This document shows positions 43,752-54,133 of a stretch of DNA of 64,000 nt, piece by piece. The stretch spans positions 1-64,000 of the forward strand of contig NZ_JAFLWA010000012.1 of assembly GCF_017316125.1 (NCBI RefSeq). Reading direction: 5' to 3'. Positions within the stretch are counted from its first letter, which is position 1, and each line of letters starts with the position of its first letter. Below the pieces are notes generated by a model. That model was not told the origin of the DNA, did not search any database, and saw only the letters and a program-made list of their open reading frames with translations. The position numbers and the translations under genes were made by a program. The stretch comes from Enterococcus sp. DIV0660C. Its GTDB lineage: Bacteria; Bacillota; Bacilli; Lactobacillales; Enterococcaceae.

Positions 43752-45134
43752 ATGGAAAAAAAGAAGTTCCGATTATTTGACGCTGTACTCATGGCAGTTG
43801 TGGTTATCTTGGTAGTAGAGTCTGCTGCCCCCGCCGCAGCAATTGGCTCCTCACAATTTTTTTGGTGGGGGCTACTACTAATTCTATTCTTTTTACCTTA
43901 TGGATTAATTTCCGCAGAGTTAGGTACCACTTATGAAGGTGATGGTGGAATTTACGATTGGGTAAAAAAAGCTTTCGGTCGCCGATGGGGTGGAAGAGTT
44001 GCATGGCTTTATTGGATCAATTTTCCTATTTGGATGGCAAGTCTAGCTGTTCTTTTTCAAGAAGTCTTCTCACAAATTTTTCAAATCCAGCTTAATTTGT
44101 TCATAGCTATTGGCATCCAATTGCTCTTCATTTGGATTGTTACTTTTATTAGTTGTTATCCAGTAAGTGACAGTAAATGGATCTTAAATTTTGCTGCTTT
44201 TGCGAAAGTTGCCATTATGATTTGTCTAGGCGTTCTAGGGATTTATCATGCAGTAACGAAAGGTGTAGCAAATGATTTTTCAGGAGCAGCCTTACTTCCA
44301 AAAATGGATATTAAGAGTCTAAGTTTTCTTTCTGTCATTCTATTTAACTTTTTAGGATTTGAAGTAGTAACCACTATGGCAAGCGACATGGATAATCCGA
44401 AAAAGCAGATCCCACAATCAATTATTTACGGCGGAATACTTATTGCATTCTTTTATCTATTCGCAGCTTTTGGTATGGGAGCAGCGGTTCCTGCCGAAGA
44501 ATTGTCTGCGTCAGGCGGATTAATCGATAGCTTTATCTTATTAGTCGGTGGTTTGAATCCATTTGTAGTGATTATTGGGTTATTATTTATGTATACTTTA
44601 GCTGCTAATTTGATTTCGTGGTCTTTAGGAGTAAATTATGTTGCTCTATATGCAGCAAAGAACAAAGATATGCCAGCAATTTTTGCACGTGTAAATCCTA
44701 AAAATGAAATGCCTGTCGGTGCTTCTTTACTTAACGGAATCATTGCAACCTTGCTTGTTGTCGTAGCACCAATGATTCCCAACGAAAACATTTTTTGGGC
44801 ATTCTTTTCATTAAATGTTGTTGCATTATTACTGTCATATATCATGATGTTCCCGTCATTTTTAAAACTACGCAAAATAGATCCCGATACACCACGACCA
44901 TTCAAGGTGCCTGGTCCAACATGGTTTCTTCGAATCATGACCTATGTTCCATTCACTTTACTAGTCTTAACTTTAATTTTCTCAGTCGTACCACTTGATA
45001 ATAGTCCCGAAGAGTTTTCCGGAAAAATTCCGGTATTAATAGGTACAATTCTTGTAGCATTGATTGGTGAAATAATGATAAAACACGCAGGAAAAACGTT
45101 AGAAAAAGGAGTTCATTCTCATGAAAACAATTGA
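43752..45134 (+). CDS. aguD: Agmatine/putrescine antiporter (APC family)
   Basis: 460 aa, twelve membrane spans; the first helices carry [21 protein letters not shown] and the family's unwound-helix glycine motif. By position between aguB and aguA it exchanges outside agmatine for inside putrescine, which makes the pathway electrogenically cheap. SD AAAGGAG. Overlaps aguA by 14 nt. Confidence 0.92.
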   Translation: MEKKKFRLFDAVLMAVVVILVVESAAPAAAIGSSQFFWWGLLLILFFLPYGLISAELGTTYEGDGGIYDWVKKAFGRRWGGRVAWLYWINFPIWMASLAVLFQEVFSQIFQIQLNLFIAIGIQLLFIWIVTFISCYPVSDSKWILNFAAFAKVAIMICLGVLGIYHAVTKGVANDFSGAALLPKMDIKSLSFLSVILFNFLGFEVVTTMASDMDNPKKQIPQSIIYGGILIAFFYLFAAFGMGAAVPAEELSASGGLIDSFILLVGGLNPFVVIIGLLFMYTLAANLISWSLGVNYVALYAAKNKDMPAIFARVNPKNEMPVGASLLNGIIATLLVVVAPMIPNENIFWAFFSLNVVALLLSYIMMFPSFLKLRKIDPDTPRPFKVPGPTWFLRIMTYVPFTLLVLTLIFSVVPLDNSPEEFSGKIPVLIGTILVALIGEIMIKHAGKTLEKGVHSHENN

Positions 45135-46218
45135 TAGTACCCCGAAACAAGATGGGTTTTGGATGCCTGGCGAATTTGAAAACCATGAAGGCGTTTATAT
45201 TTTATGGCCCCAACGTTCTGATAATTGGCGCAATGGTGGAAAGCCAGCGCAACAAACATTTGTTGAAGTAGCCAAAGCAATTGCTGCCTTCGAACCTGTA
45301 ACCGTCGGAGCAAATCCTGACCAATATAATAATGCACGTCATTTACTACCAGAAGAAATTAGGGTAGTTGAAATTGCTAGTGATGATGCTTGGGTGCGCG
45401 ACTGCGGCCCAACATTCGTCAAAAATAGTAGCGGCGAAGTCCGTGGCGTTGATTGGTCATTCAACGCATGGGGCGGATTAGAAGATGGTCTTTATTTCCC
45501 ATGGGATAAAGATGATCAAGTTGCTCAAAAAATTTGTGAAATTGAACGTAAAGATCGTTATCGGCTAGATAGCTTCGTCTTGGAAGGTGGGTCAATTCAC
45601 GTCGATGGGGAGGGTACCTTATTAACAACAGAAGAGTGTCTACTTTCAAACGGGCGCAATCCTCAATTGTCTAAGGAACAAATTGAACATGTTTTAAAAG
45701 AGCAATTAGCTGTTGAAAAAATTATTTGGTTGAAACGTGGAATCTATCTAGACGAAACAAATGGTCACGTCGACAATATTGCTAATTTTGTTAAACCAGG
45801 TGAAGTGGTTCTTGCTTGGACAGATGATACCACTGATTCACAGTACGAAATTTCTCAAGAATGCTTGAATATTTTAGAAAATGAAACAGATGCAAAAGGG
45901 CGGAAGTTGATCGTTCATAAAATGTATGTACCAAAACCTATTACGATTACTAAAGAAGAAAGCTTAGGTGTTGATGCGGTAGCAGGCACTTTGCCGAGAG
46001 AAGAGGGTGACCGTTTAGCTGCTAGTTATGTTAATTATTATACAGCTAATGGTGGAATCGTCTTTCCATTGTTTGGTGACTCGATGGATCATGAAGCAGA
46101 AAAACTTTTAGAAAAGTTATATCCAGATCGTACAATCAGTGGAGTTCCCGCAAGAGAAATTCTTCTAGGCGGTGGTAATATTCACTGCATCACTCAACAA
46201 ATACCTAGTAGCCACTGA
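45121..46218 (+). CDS. aguA1: Agmatine deiminase 1
   Basis: 365 aa, guanidino-group-modifying fold. Catalytic cysteine Cys356 in [10 protein letters not shown] near the end; [10 protein letters not shown] and [12 protein letters not shown] supply the acidic and histidine residues of the site. Hydrolyses agmatine to N-carbamoylputrescine and ammonia, giving acid protection. Start codon overlaps the aguD end. Followed by a terminator and then a second aguA. Confidence 0.95.
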   Translation: MKTIDSTPKQDGFWMPGEFENHEGVYILWPQRSDNWRNGGKPAQQTFVEVAKAIAAFEPVTVGANPDQYNNARHLLPEEIRVVEIASDDAWVRDCGPTFVKNSSGEVRGVDWSFNAWGGLEDGLYFPWDKDDQVAQKICEIERKDRYRLDSFVLEGGSIHVDGEGTLLTTEECLLSNGRNPQLSKEQIEHVLKEQLAVEKIIWLKRGIYLDETNGHVDNIANFVKPGEVVLAWTDDTTDSQYEISQECLNILENETDAKGRKLIVHKMYVPKPITITKEESLGVDAVAGTLPREEGDRLAASYVNYYTANGGIVFPLFGDSMDHEAEKLLEKLYPDRTISGVPAREILLGGGNIHCITQQIPSSH

Positions 46219-46262
46219 CTAAAAAACGGATAATTAATTAAATGGTTTTCAATCAAAGATTT

Positions 46263-46302
46263 GAGGGTTCGCGAACATTTTTGTTTCGAATCCTCGTTTT
46301 TT
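46263..46302 (+). terminator. Internal terminator between aguA1 and aguA2
   Basis: GAGGGTTCG (46263-46271) pairs with CGAATCCTC (46287-46295, one G-U), stem lengthened by CGAAC/GTTTCG, followed by six T. TATACT (46305-46310) directly after it could be the -10 of a separate aguA2 promoter. Confidence 0.75.
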
Positions 46303-46334
46303 GCTATACTAACAGAAGAAGAGGAGTTGTCCAA

Positions 46335-47435
46335 ATGAAAATAGAACACAGTACCCCTAAACAAGATGGCTTTCATTTGCCGGCAGAAACAGTTCCTCAT
46401 GAGGAATGCTTTATGATCTGGCCAGAAAGAACTGATAATTGGCGGAATGGTGCAAAGCCCGCTCAGCTTACTTATGCAGAAGTTGCACAAACTATTGCAA
46501 AATTCGAACCAGTAACAATGCTTGTGTCAAAGAGACAATACAAAAATGCTCGCCACTTACTTAATGAAAATATCCGTGTCTTAGAAATGAGTTCCGATGA
46601 TGCATGGATCAAAGATACAGGACCAGTCTATGTCATGGATACTTTAAAAAATCTTCGTGGTGTAGACTTTCGATTCAATGCGTGGGGCGGGCTGTTAGAT
46701 GGTTTGTTTTTTCCATGGGATCAAGATGATTTATTGGCAGAAAAAATATGTAATTGGCAACGATTAGATTATTATTCCCTCGCAAATTTTGTACTAGAAG
46801 GTTGCTCCATTCATAGTGACGGAGAAGGAACAATTTTTACTACTGAAGAATGTCTATTATCTGAAGGAAGAAATCCACAATTTACGAAAACACAAATCGA
46901 GGAAATTCTTTTGGAATATTGTGGAGCTCAAAAAATCATCTGGCTTCCACATGGCTTCTTTTTAGACGAAACAAATGGCGATATCGATAACTTATTGAAT
47001 GTCGTTCGTCCCGGCGAGATTGTTCTTAATTGGTGTGACGATCCAGAAGACCCAATGTATGAGATTGTAAGAGAAGCTTTTATGTACTTATCGAAAGCAA
47101 CAGATGCCAAAGGACGGACATTAAAAATCCATAAAATGCCTTTACCGCAAGCACTGTACATTACTGAAGAGGAAAGTCTAGGAGTTGATCCAGTAAATGG
47201 TATGCTTCCACGCTTTCCCGGAGATCGTTTAACAGCTAGCTACGTTAGTTATTACACGGCAAATCAAGGCATAATCTATCCTATATTTAACGACAATAAC
47301 GATCAAAAAGCTCATAGAATACTGCAGGACTTGTATCCTGGATATGAAGTCATTGGCGTTCCTGCACGAGAGATCCTTTTAGGTGGCGGAAATATCCATT
47401 GCATTGCTCAGGCACTACCAAAACATAGAAAGTAG
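46335..47435 (+). CDS. aguA2: Agmatine deiminase 2 (paralogue)
   Basis: 366 aa from ATG 46335, behind AGAGGAG. Same motifs as aguA1 with Cys356 in [10 protein letters not shown], but clearly diverged ([12 protein letters not shown] in place of [22 protein letters not shown] in place of [10 protein letters not shown]). It may act on agmatine with other kinetics or on a related guanidine. Similar double aguA arrangements are known in some lactobacilli. Expression is partly uncoupled from the first by the terminator between them. Confidence 0.9.
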   Translation: MKIEHSTPKQDGFHLPAETVPHEECFMIWPERTDNWRNGAKPAQLTYAEVAQTIAKFEPVTMLVSKRQYKNARHLLNENIRVLEMSSDDAWIKDTGPVYVMDTLKNLRGVDFRFNAWGGLLDGLFFPWDQDDLLAEKICNWQRLDYYSLANFVLEGCSIHSDGEGTIFTTEECLLSEGRNPQFTKTQIEEILLEYCGAQKIIWLPHGFFLDETNGDIDNLLNVVRPGEIVLNWCDDPEDPMYEIVREAFMYLSKATDAKGRTLKIHKMPLPQALYITEEESLGVDPVNGMLPRFPGDRLTASYVSYYTANQGIIYPIFNDNNDQKAHRILQDLYPGYEVIGVPAREILLGGGNIHCIAQALPKHRK

Positions 47436-47442
47436 GATGATT

Positions 47443-48240
47443 ATGGATTTCTATGAAATTGTTAATTCCCATCTAGCAGAACTTACGAAAAATGAACGAG
47501 TTTTGTTTGATTATGTTATTTCAAACTTAAATGTAATTAAAAATAAAAGCATTAGAGAAGTTTCTGAAGAATGTTTTGTTTCAACCACAACTTTTTTACG
47601 TTTTGTTAGAAAAATAGGCTTTAGTGGTTATAGTGAATTTTCAACAGTTATCAAATATACCTTATTAACCAAAAATGACGTTCCTCAACAAACTCCATTT
47701 GTAGTTTCTCAAAAAGATTATCGGGAAGAATACTTGAAAAATTTAATTGAATCCGTTCGTGTAATGGATAGTGACAAGATTAAAAAAATTGTTTTGACTA
47801 TGCAGGAAAAACCAAAGATTTTTTTGTTTGCTAAGGGAATGAGTAAAGAAATTATGGGTTATATCAAATATCTCTATACTACAGCGGGATTTTTTGTCAT
47901 CTTTCCAGAGGATCAGCAAACAAGAACAATTGCTTTGCAGCAAGCTGAATCAAAAGACCTGGTCTTTGTTTTTAGTTATCGTGGTGAGGACAACGAGTTG
48001 ATTACTCTGATTAGAAAATTAAAAGAACAGTCACATCCTTTTATCGTATCGATCACTGGTGCCGATAATAACCTGATGCAAAATACAAGTGATATCAATC
48101 TCTACTTATTCACGGACGAACTGTACCTGAATCAACTAAATCTTACTTCTCATATCTCAATGATTGCCTTGATGGAACTGTTGCTTTATCAATATATCGA
48201 AGGCTGCGACCCACAGGACTATCATCTGGTGTTTCGTTGA
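47443..48240 (+). CDS. RpiR-family regulator of the agmatine cluster
   Basis: 265 aa from ATG 47443, seven bases after the aguA2 stop. N-terminal HTH_6 domain (NKSIREVSEECFVSTTTFLRFVRKIG) and C-terminal SIS domain (about 105-250) that binds a phosphorylated or amine effector. RpiR regulators accompany agmatine clusters in lactobacilli. Being last in the cluster, it is probably made together with aguA2. Confidence 0.88.
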   Translation: MDFYEIVNSHLAELTKNERVLFDYVISNLNVIKNKSIREVSEECFVSTTTFLRFVRKIGFSGYSEFSTVIKYTLLTKNDVPQQTPFVVSQKDYREEYLKNLIESVRVMDSDKIKKIVLTMQEKPKIFLFAKGMSKEIMGYIKYLYTTAGFFVIFPEDQQTRTIALQQAESKDLVFVFSYRGEDNELITLIRKLKEQSHPFIVSITGADNNLMQNTSDINLYLFTDELYLNQLNLTSHISMIALMELLLYQYIEGCDPQDYHLVFR

Positions 48241-48243
48241 ATC

Positions 48244-48299
48244 AACTACCTTTAGAGCTTAGAACAATGTGTTCTTTGTGTCTATAGGTAGTTTCTTTT
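48244..48299 (+). terminator. Terminator of the agmatine cluster
   Basis: AACTACCT and AGGTAGTT form the outer stem, AGAACA/TGTTCT an inner one (48261-48275), followed by CTTTTTT. Confidence 0.75.
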
Positions 48300-48453
48300 T
48301 TGGCAAAAAGTTTCAGTTTTTTTTGATAAAAAGACCTTTTCTTGGTACAAACTACCAATTTTCAGTCGTTCGCTTACCAAAGAATCATTTTCATGGTTGA
48401 ATGGAGTCACAACAGTTCAAGGAAAGGGAATTTTAAACAAAAGGGTGAACAAT

Positions 48454-49422
48454 ATGAAGTTAGCAATAATTGGTTCAGGAAAAATTGTACAAGACTTTTT
48501 AACAATTACAAAAGACTTACCACAAATCGAATTAGAAGCAATCGTCGGAACAACAAGAAGTAAAGAGACATTAGGAGAACTTAAAAAAATATATGGAATC
48601 AAGAACTATTTTACCGATTACGAACAATGTTTACGAGAGGATACGATCGATGCCGTTTATATTGCGGTTCCTAATCATTTACATTTCTCTTTTACAAAAA
48701 AAGCACTATTAGCTGGCAAGCACGTCATTTGTGAAAAACCATTTACTACTGATTACCAACAATTTTTAGAACTAAAACAGTTGGCAGAAAGCAAACAAAA
48801 AATGCTGCTTGAAGCAATTACAAACCAATACTTGGAAAATTACTTGGAAATCAAGAAGAAACTATCTTCATTAGGAGATATCAAGCTAATTGAATGCAAT
48901 TATTCTCAATATTCTTCACGATATGATGCTTTTAAAAACGGAGAGATTGCTCCAGTTTTTGATGCTCAAAAAGGAGGGGGAGCATTGATGGATCTTAATA
49001 TTTACAATATCCATTTTGTTGTGGGACTATTAGGAAAGCCACTGGGAGTCCATTACTTCCCTCATATGGAAAACCAAATTGATACTTCTGGAATTTTAGT
49101 CTTGCAATATAAGGAATATCAAGCAGTTTGTATTGCAGCTAAGAATTCTGATGCACCTGTCCGCTCAGTTATTCAAGGTGAAACTAGGTCGATCATAGTT
49201 GACAGCCCTACAAATGTTCTAACTTCTTTCGGTATCTATCAAAATAACCAACTTTTAGAAACGATCTCTGAGAATAGTCACCCGCACAGAATGTATCAAG
49301 AATTTGTTACGTTTGAGCAACTAATTCAAAACAAAGATTTTGTTTCCATGCAAAAAAGATTAAAGCATAGTGAATCTGTGATGTGGATCATTGATCAGGC
49401 AAAAACATCAACGCAATCCTAA
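48454..49422 (+). CDS. Gfo/Idh/MocA-family oxidoreductase
   Basis: 322 aa from ATG 48454, behind AAAAGGGTG. Rossmann start KLAIIGSGKIVQDF, CEKPFT active-site lysine, and GGGALMDLNIYNIHFVVGLL where related dehydrogenases keep a catalytic histidine; the pattern is looser than in the paralogues at 31198 and 32376. Single gene. Substrate unknown. Confidence 0.82.
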   Translation: MKLAIIGSGKIVQDFLTITKDLPQIELEAIVGTTRSKETLGELKKIYGIKNYFTDYEQCLREDTIDAVYIAVPNHLHFSFTKKALLAGKHVICEKPFTTDYQQFLELKQLAESKQKMLLEAITNQYLENYLEIKKKLSSLGDIKLIECNYSQYSSRYDAFKNGEIAPVFDAQKGGGALMDLNIYNIHFVVGLLGKPLGVHYFPHMENQIDTSGILVLQYKEYQAVCIAAKNSDAPVRSVIQGETRSIIVDSPTNVLTSFGIYQNNQLLETISENSHPHRMYQEFVTFEQLIQNKDFVSMQKRLKHSESVMWIIDQAKTSTQS

Positions 49423-49460
49423 AATTTGATCATCTAATTAAATTTTTTCACTGCAAATAA

Positions 49461-49780
49461 AAACTATCCATATCAAAAAGAAAATTTCCGAATGCTAAAC
49501 TTTTAGTCGTGGCTCTTAATCCTAATACTGAAAGAATCAAAGGGAACTATAAGGAGAAGCTTTCTGTCTGGCTGGATATTTTAAAAGCAAATGCACCTGA
49601 TCAAGTTCATTATTCCAGGAGAAGTAACAGATTCAATTAACTTAGATAAAACAGAATTTTCCATTTTTGTTGGCAGCGATGTTAAGAAACAAACGCTTTA
49701 CAATAAAGAAGATGATCTACTTTTAGGGGACATTCTTGTTTCTACAGGTAGTCATTTATTTATGGTAGACATAAAAAAGA
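49461..49780 (+). pseudogene. Frameshifted remnant of an unrecognised gene
   Basis: In one frame, 49461-49640 reads as a protein-like sequence without a start codon (KLLVVALNPNTERIK, then KLSVWLDILKANAPDQVHY) and stops. In the next frame, from about 49600 on, it continues naturally (IPGEVTDSINLDKTEF, then LLGDILVSTGSHLFMVD) until the terminator. The join HY|IPGEV needs one frame change. I read this as the C-terminal part of a decayed gene; the family is not recognised. Confidence 0.5.
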
Positions 49781-49782
49781 GA

Positions 49783-49817
49783 AAAAAAAACCATCCAAAC
49801 TTGGATGGTTTTTTTTT
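49783..49817. terminator. Bidirectional terminator
   Basis: AACCATCCAA (49789-49798) and TTGGATGGTT (49801-49810) with a 2-nt gap, flanked by runs of A and T. Very stable; serves the AI-2E-family gene on the minus strand. Confidence 0.85.
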
Positions 49818-50865
49818 ACTCTTTTTTGATTACTTCACGCTGTTCTTTTTTTAGATGCAGTGGAATTTCTTTTACTTTTAGAATATCTAAGAAGAAAGTA
49901 AATATCGGAATACCGACAATTAATCCCCAGACTCCAAACAGGCGTTCACTTACTAATAATACGATGAAGGTATAAAAAATCGGTAACTCTGTTTTACTAG
50001 ACATCAATTTAGGATTCAACACATAAGACTCAATCAAGTGGACAATCAAGATCGTGACCAAAATATAAACCACATCTTTGATTCCCCCTTGTGAATAGGC
50101 AATAAACGATAATGGAATACAAGAGATGATCACACCTGCTACCGGAATCAAACTCAAAATAAAAATCATGATTGCTAAGCTTGGTAATTGAGTGAATCCA
50201 AATGCAGCTAAAGCAATAGTCGTAATGACAGTATTTAAGATAGCAATCACAAATTGCGCCTCTAAAACTAAACCAAACGTATTAACAAATTTATCTGCGA
50301 AATAATAAATGTCTTGAAAAAACCAAGCAAATTCACTTTTTAAAAAGAGTCGAGAAAAAAGAACCGTTTTTTTCTTTTCAATCATAAAAAAGAAACTCAA
50401 AATAAAGGACATTGCAAATGCTACAGCCAGTTTCCCAACGTCTTGCAGATAGCCAATAGCAATTGATGCACCATTTTGTAATTGTTCAAAAAAATCATTG
50501 CGTTCAATATAATTCTGAACATACGTTAATAGTGGATTATCGTCTTTTGGCTGCTGCTCATAGAAGTGAATGACTGAACCAACCATATCAAAAGTCTGAT
50601 GGATCAAAACAGGAATATACTTCGTTAGTGCCAGATAAATCAGATAAACTACTATTGAATAAATGACTACTGTTAATGCAGCAGTAGGAATCTTAATAAA
50701 ACGTTGGATAATCTGAACAAGGTGAATCATTAAATAAGTAAAGATAAATGTGAGCAAAACCGTCGTAATCATTGCTCTGGATAAAAAAAGTAGTAAGATA
50801 ACTGAAAGTAAAACAGTCAACCTACGAATTTTTTCGTTTGCCAAAAACCGTTGGTAAAAAGACAA
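49816..50865 (-). CDS. AI-2E-family transporter (PerM/YtvI type)
   Basis: 349 aa, about eight membrane spans with a large outside loop (about 75-140, containing YEQQPKDDNPLLTYVQNYI). The start appears to be TTG 50865, with AGGAGG 8 nt upstream. The family was named from TqsA, an autoinducer-2 exporter, but most members have other or unknown cargo, some being Na+/H+ antiporters. Monocistronic. Confidence 0.82.
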   Translation of the reverse strand: MSFYQRFLANEKIRRLTVLLSVILLLFLSRAMITTVLLTFIFTYLMIHLVQIIQRFIKIPTAALTVVIYSIVVYLIYLALTKYIPVLIHQTFDMVGSVIHFYEQQPKDDNPLLTYVQNYIERNDFFEQLQNGASIAIGYLQDVGKLAVAFAMSFILSFFFMIEKKKTVLFSRLFLKSEFAWFFQDIYYFADKFVNTFGLVLEAQFVIAILNTVITTIALAAFGFTQLPSLAIMIFILSLIPVAGVIISCIPLSFIAYSQGGIKDVVYILVTILIVHLIESYVLNPKLMSSKTELPIFYTFIVLLVSERLFGVWGLIVGIPIFTFFLDILKVKEIPLHLKKEQREVIKKE

Positions 50866-50996
50866 TCACACAACCTCCTAAAAAAAATACTCGTAACAAA
50901 TTCATTATAGAATGAACAAACTTAAAAAGAAAACTGTTAAAAGTAAGATTAGGTACTTTCTTATCAATTCCTTAGTAACATCCAAAAAAGAAAGGG

Positions 50997-51024
50997 TTTA
51001 CATATTTAAGAGTTGTGTCATACT
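50997..51024 (+). promoter_or_regulatory. Promoter of the GH20 gene
   Basis: TTTACA (50997-51002), 16-bp spacer, CATACT (51019-51024), 40 bp before the start. Confidence 0.5.
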
Positions 51025-51065
51025 ACTAAAGAGATATAAATATATGAATCAGAGGTGCAAATAAA

Positions 51066-52112
51066 ATGGCAAAATTAACAGATTCCTTATCAATTTCTCC
51101 AGAAAGAGGAGTATCAATTGATATTGGACGCAAATTTTATTCATCAAGCTTTTTGAAAAACTTACTTAATTACATGTCATCGCTCAAAATGAATGCATTA
51201 CAGCTTCATTTTTCGGACAACGAAGGATTTCGAATTGAATGTGAAACTGTGCCAGAACTAACTTCAACTCACTTTTTGACAAAAGTAGAAATCAAAGAAT
51301 TAATTGCTTATGCTAAAAAAATTGGGATTGAAATTATTCCGGAGTTCGATAGCCCCGGACACTTGAAACGTTTACTTAGCATCTATCCAGAATGGCAGAT
51401 AGAACGTTTAGGGGAAGATTCAGATGTATTTCCTGCAAATCGAGCCATAGATATTACAAACCAACAAGCAATCAACAAAGTCAAAGAAATTATCACAGAA
51501 TATTTAGAACTATTTCCTGATTCTCGTTATTTCCACTTAGGAGCAGACGAGTATATTAGTTTTGATGAATTGGCCCGTTATCCTCAATTAACAAGAAAAG
51601 CAGAAGAAATTTATCAAGATGCCAGCAGAGCTTATGACTTATTTATTGATTATATCAACGATCTAGCTGACTTGATTGAGTCAGCTGGCAAAACTGCCCG
51701 TATTTGGAATGATGGTGTTTACAAAAAGAACCAAAGAATGAAGAGCACACTGAAAAAAACGATCCAAATCACTTATTGGACAAATTACAGTGAGCAAATG
51801 GCAGATGTCCAAACTTTTTTCAATGAAGGTCATCAAGTATTGAATTTCAATGATAATTATTTTTATTTTGTGTTAGGAGAAGGGGCTGGCTACCGTTATC
51901 CTACTGAAGATAAAATAAAAAACGAGTGGAATCCAATGATTTTTTCTGGCAACCAACACATTACACGAGAACAACTAACTAAAGTGACTGGAACTTATTT
52001 TGCCATCTGGTGTGACTATCCAAATGCTCTGACGGAAGAAGAGGTTATGGAGAAAATCAAAGAACCTTTGAAGGCTCAACAAGCCGTTCTTGAGAATTAC
52101 TCTTTGAGGTAA
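51066..52112 (+). CDS. Cytoplasmic GH20 beta-N-acetylhexosaminidase
   Basis: 348 aa, a bare GH20 TIM barrel: RGVSIDIGRKFY opens the domain, LHFSDNEGFR and EFDSPGHLKR line the pocket, and HLGADEY gives the catalytic pair Asp161-Glu162; the tryptophans near ARIWNDG and TYWTNYS match the substrate pocket. No signal peptide and none of the usual extra domains, so it acts inside the cell on imported short GlcNAc/GalNAc-containing sugars. SD AGAGGTG is modest. It could feed on products of the GlcNAc-related uptake systems in this window, but it is not linked to them. Confidence 0.88.
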   Translation: MAKLTDSLSISPERGVSIDIGRKFYSSSFLKNLLNYMSSLKMNALQLHFSDNEGFRIECETVPELTSTHFLTKVEIKELIAYAKKIGIEIIPEFDSPGHLKRLLSIYPEWQIERLGEDSDVFPANRAIDITNQQAINKVKEIITEYLELFPDSRYFHLGADEYISFDELARYPQLTRKAEEIYQDASRAYDLFIDYINDLADLIESAGKTARIWNDGVYKKNQRMKSTLKKTIQITYWTNYSEQMADVQTFFNEGHQVLNFNDNYFYFVLGEGAGYRYPTEDKIKNEWNPMIFSGNQHITREQLTKVTGTYFAIWCDYPNALTEEEVMEKIKEPLKAQQAVLENYSLR

Positions 52113-52200
52113 TTTATTTGCCATCAAAATAACACAGGACAAACAGATTCTGCAATTCCATTTATAACTTTTTTTTATAGAAACTATAAAAAATATCATC

Positions 52201-52229
52201 TTAACAAATGTAAAATATCATCATATAAT
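52201..52229 (+). promoter_or_regulatory. ldh promoter
   Basis: TTAACA (52201-52206), 17-bp spacer, TATAAT (52224-52229). An imperfect repeat of AAAATATCATC around 52188-52222 could be a regulator site. Confidence 0.6.
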
Positions 52230-52271
52230 TTTCATGAAAAGAAAATAAAATATGAAAAGGGACGATTATAT

Positions 52272-53216
52272 ATGATGAAAACAAGTAGAAAAGTTGTGAT
52301 TGTAGGTACTGGATTTGTTGGAACAAGTATAGCCTATGCCATGATCAATCAAGGTATCACCAACGAATTAGTGTTGATTGATGTTAACCAAGAAAAAGCT
52401 GAAGGAGAAGCGCTTGATTTACTTGATGGTATGGCATGGGGAGAAGAAAATATTGCAGTTAAATCTGGTGACTATACAGAATGTGCAGATGCTAATCTAG
52501 TAGTAATCACTGCGGGAATCAACCAAAAACCAGGGCAATCTCGTTTAGATTTAGTTCAAACAAATGCAAGTATCATGCGTGACATTGTGAGACAAATTAT
52601 GGAGTCTGGATTTGATGGTGTTCTTGTAATTGCTTCAAATCCTGTTGACATTTTGACTTATATTGCTTGGCAAGCCTCAGGATTACCACATAACCGCGTG
52701 GTTGGTACTGGAACAACATTAGATACAACACGTTTTAGAAAAGAAATTGCATTAAAATTGGAGATTGATCCAAGAAGTGTTCATGGTTATGTCATGGGAG
52801 AACATGGGGATTCAGAAGTTGCTGCTTGGTCACATACAACGGTAGGCGGGAAACCCATTCTTGAAATCGTTGAAGTGGATCACAGATTAACTAAAGATGA
52901 TCTAACGATTATTGCCGAAAAAGTTAAGAATGCTGCTTATGAAATCATTGATCGCAAAAAAGCGACCTACTATGGAATCGGGATGAGCACTACACGAATT
53001 GTAAAAGCAATTTTGAATAATGAACAAGCAGTATTACCAATTTCGGCTTATTTGGCAGGACAATATGGACAAAAAAATATTTTTACTGGAGTACCAGCTA
53101 TCGTAGATGAAAATGGAGTTCGTGAAATTGTTGAGTTGGCTATCACTGACGAAGAACAACGATTGTTTAATCAGTCTGTATCCGAATTAAAAGAAGTATT
53201 AAGTACTGTGGAATAA
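52272..53216 (+). CDS. ldh: L-lactate dehydrogenase
   Basis: 314 aa. Rossmann motif VGTGFVGTSIAYAM, Asp in VLIDVNQEK selecting NAD, substrate Arg in the GQSRLDLVQTN loop, and catalytic His in GEHGDSE. Reduces pyruvate to L-lactate at the end of fermentation. Enterococci often have two; which one this is cannot be said. Monocistronic with its own promoter and terminator. Confidence 0.95.
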   Translation: MMKTSRKVVIVGTGFVGTSIAYAMINQGITNELVLIDVNQEKAEGEALDLLDGMAWGEENIAVKSGDYTECADANLVVITAGINQKPGQSRLDLVQTNASIMRDIVRQIMESGFDGVLVIASNPVDILTYIAWQASGLPHNRVVGTGTTLDTTRFRKEIALKLEIDPRSVHGYVMGEHGDSEVAAWSHTTVGGKPILEIVEVDHRLTKDDLTIIAEKVKNAAYEIIDRKKATYYGIGMSTTRIVKAILNNEQAVLPISAYLAGQYGQKNIFTGVPAIVDENGVREIVELAITDEEQRLFNQSVSELKEVLSTVE

Positions 53217-53233
53217 TTGTAAAAAACGGCATG

Positions 53234-53262
53234 AAGGAAGAGCAATCGCTCTTCCTTTTTTT
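53234..53262. terminator. Terminator of ldh
   Basis: AAGGAAGAGC (53234-53243), loop AATC, GCTCTTCCTT (53248-53257), then T residues. Confidence 0.88.
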
Positions 53263-54133
53263 AATTATGGTATTCTTTCAAGAGCCCTTTTTGTAGAAGC
53301 TCTTGTTTATCTTTAAGATTCATTACATTTTTTTGAAAGTCCTGTGCGTACATAACTGAATATAGGGTATTCAATACATAATCAAATGCAATCTGCGAGG
53401 AAAAAGTAGCAACCTTTGCAAAATCATATTCATCTTGAGAAACGACTAAACTCATTGAGGCTTTTTTAGCCATTTCAGAATGTTCGTTTCCTGTAATAAG
53501 TAAAGAAGGGGTGCCAACATGATTCAAGTAAGTGAGAATCCGTACGTAATGATGAATTCGACCGCTATAGCTGATAAAGATTGCACAATCGTTTTTCATC
53601 AGGTTAGCAGCATTCCATGAAGAATCACTGTACTCCTCAGCAAGGATCAAAAATTTATTGAGCTTGACTAACTTATTTTGAAATTTCCTTGCAGTAATCT
53701 GTGAGTCACCTTTTGCAAATAAAAAAATTCTATTTGCTTGATTAAGCATTGTAGCTATCCCATCCAATTCTTGTCCCTCGATTTGCAATTGTGCTTTTTT
53801 TATCGTTTGAACAGTAAGATCTGCCATTTTCTTCGCAATCAATTGCGCATTATCTTCATGTGAAAATGGAAAATTTGGATCAATCACATGATTGAACTGA
53901 GCAACTAATTGATGGACTTCACGTCCTAATTCAAATCGAAATTCTTTAAATCCAGTGTAACCCATTTTTTTACATAAACGAATGATCGCTGAGTGAGATG
54001 TATATGTAGCTTTTGCCAATTCCTCAATTGTTAAATAGACAGCCTCTTCAAAATTTAATCGGATATAATCTGCAATCCGTTTTTCTGTAGTAGTAAATGT
54101 CTCTTGTTTGGTTAATTTATCTTCAATCAACAT
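53261..54133 (-). CDS. RpiR/MurR-family regulator
   Basis: 290 aa. HTH_6 domain (LTIEELAKATYTSHSAIIRLCKKMG) and SIS domain (about 125-260; FLFAKGDSQITARKF, FISYSGRIHHYVRI). Divergent from the Gfo/Idh gene at 54335, which it probably controls in response to a sugar phosphate. SD GGAGG before ATG. Confidence 0.88.
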   Translation of the reverse strand: MLIEDKLTKQETFTTTEKRIADYIRLNFEEAVYLTIEELAKATYTSHSAIIRLCKKMGYTGFKEFRFELGREVHQLVAQFNHVIDPNFPFSHEDNAQLIAKKMADLTVQTIKKAQLQIEGQELDGIATMLNQANRIFLFAKGDSQITARKFQNKLVKLNKFLILAEEYSDSSWNAANLMKNDCAIFISYSGRIHHYVRILTYLNHVGTPSLLITGNEHSEMAKKASMSLVVSQDEYDFAKVATFSSQIAFDYVLNTLYSVMYAQDFQKNVMNLKDKQELLQKGLLKEYHN

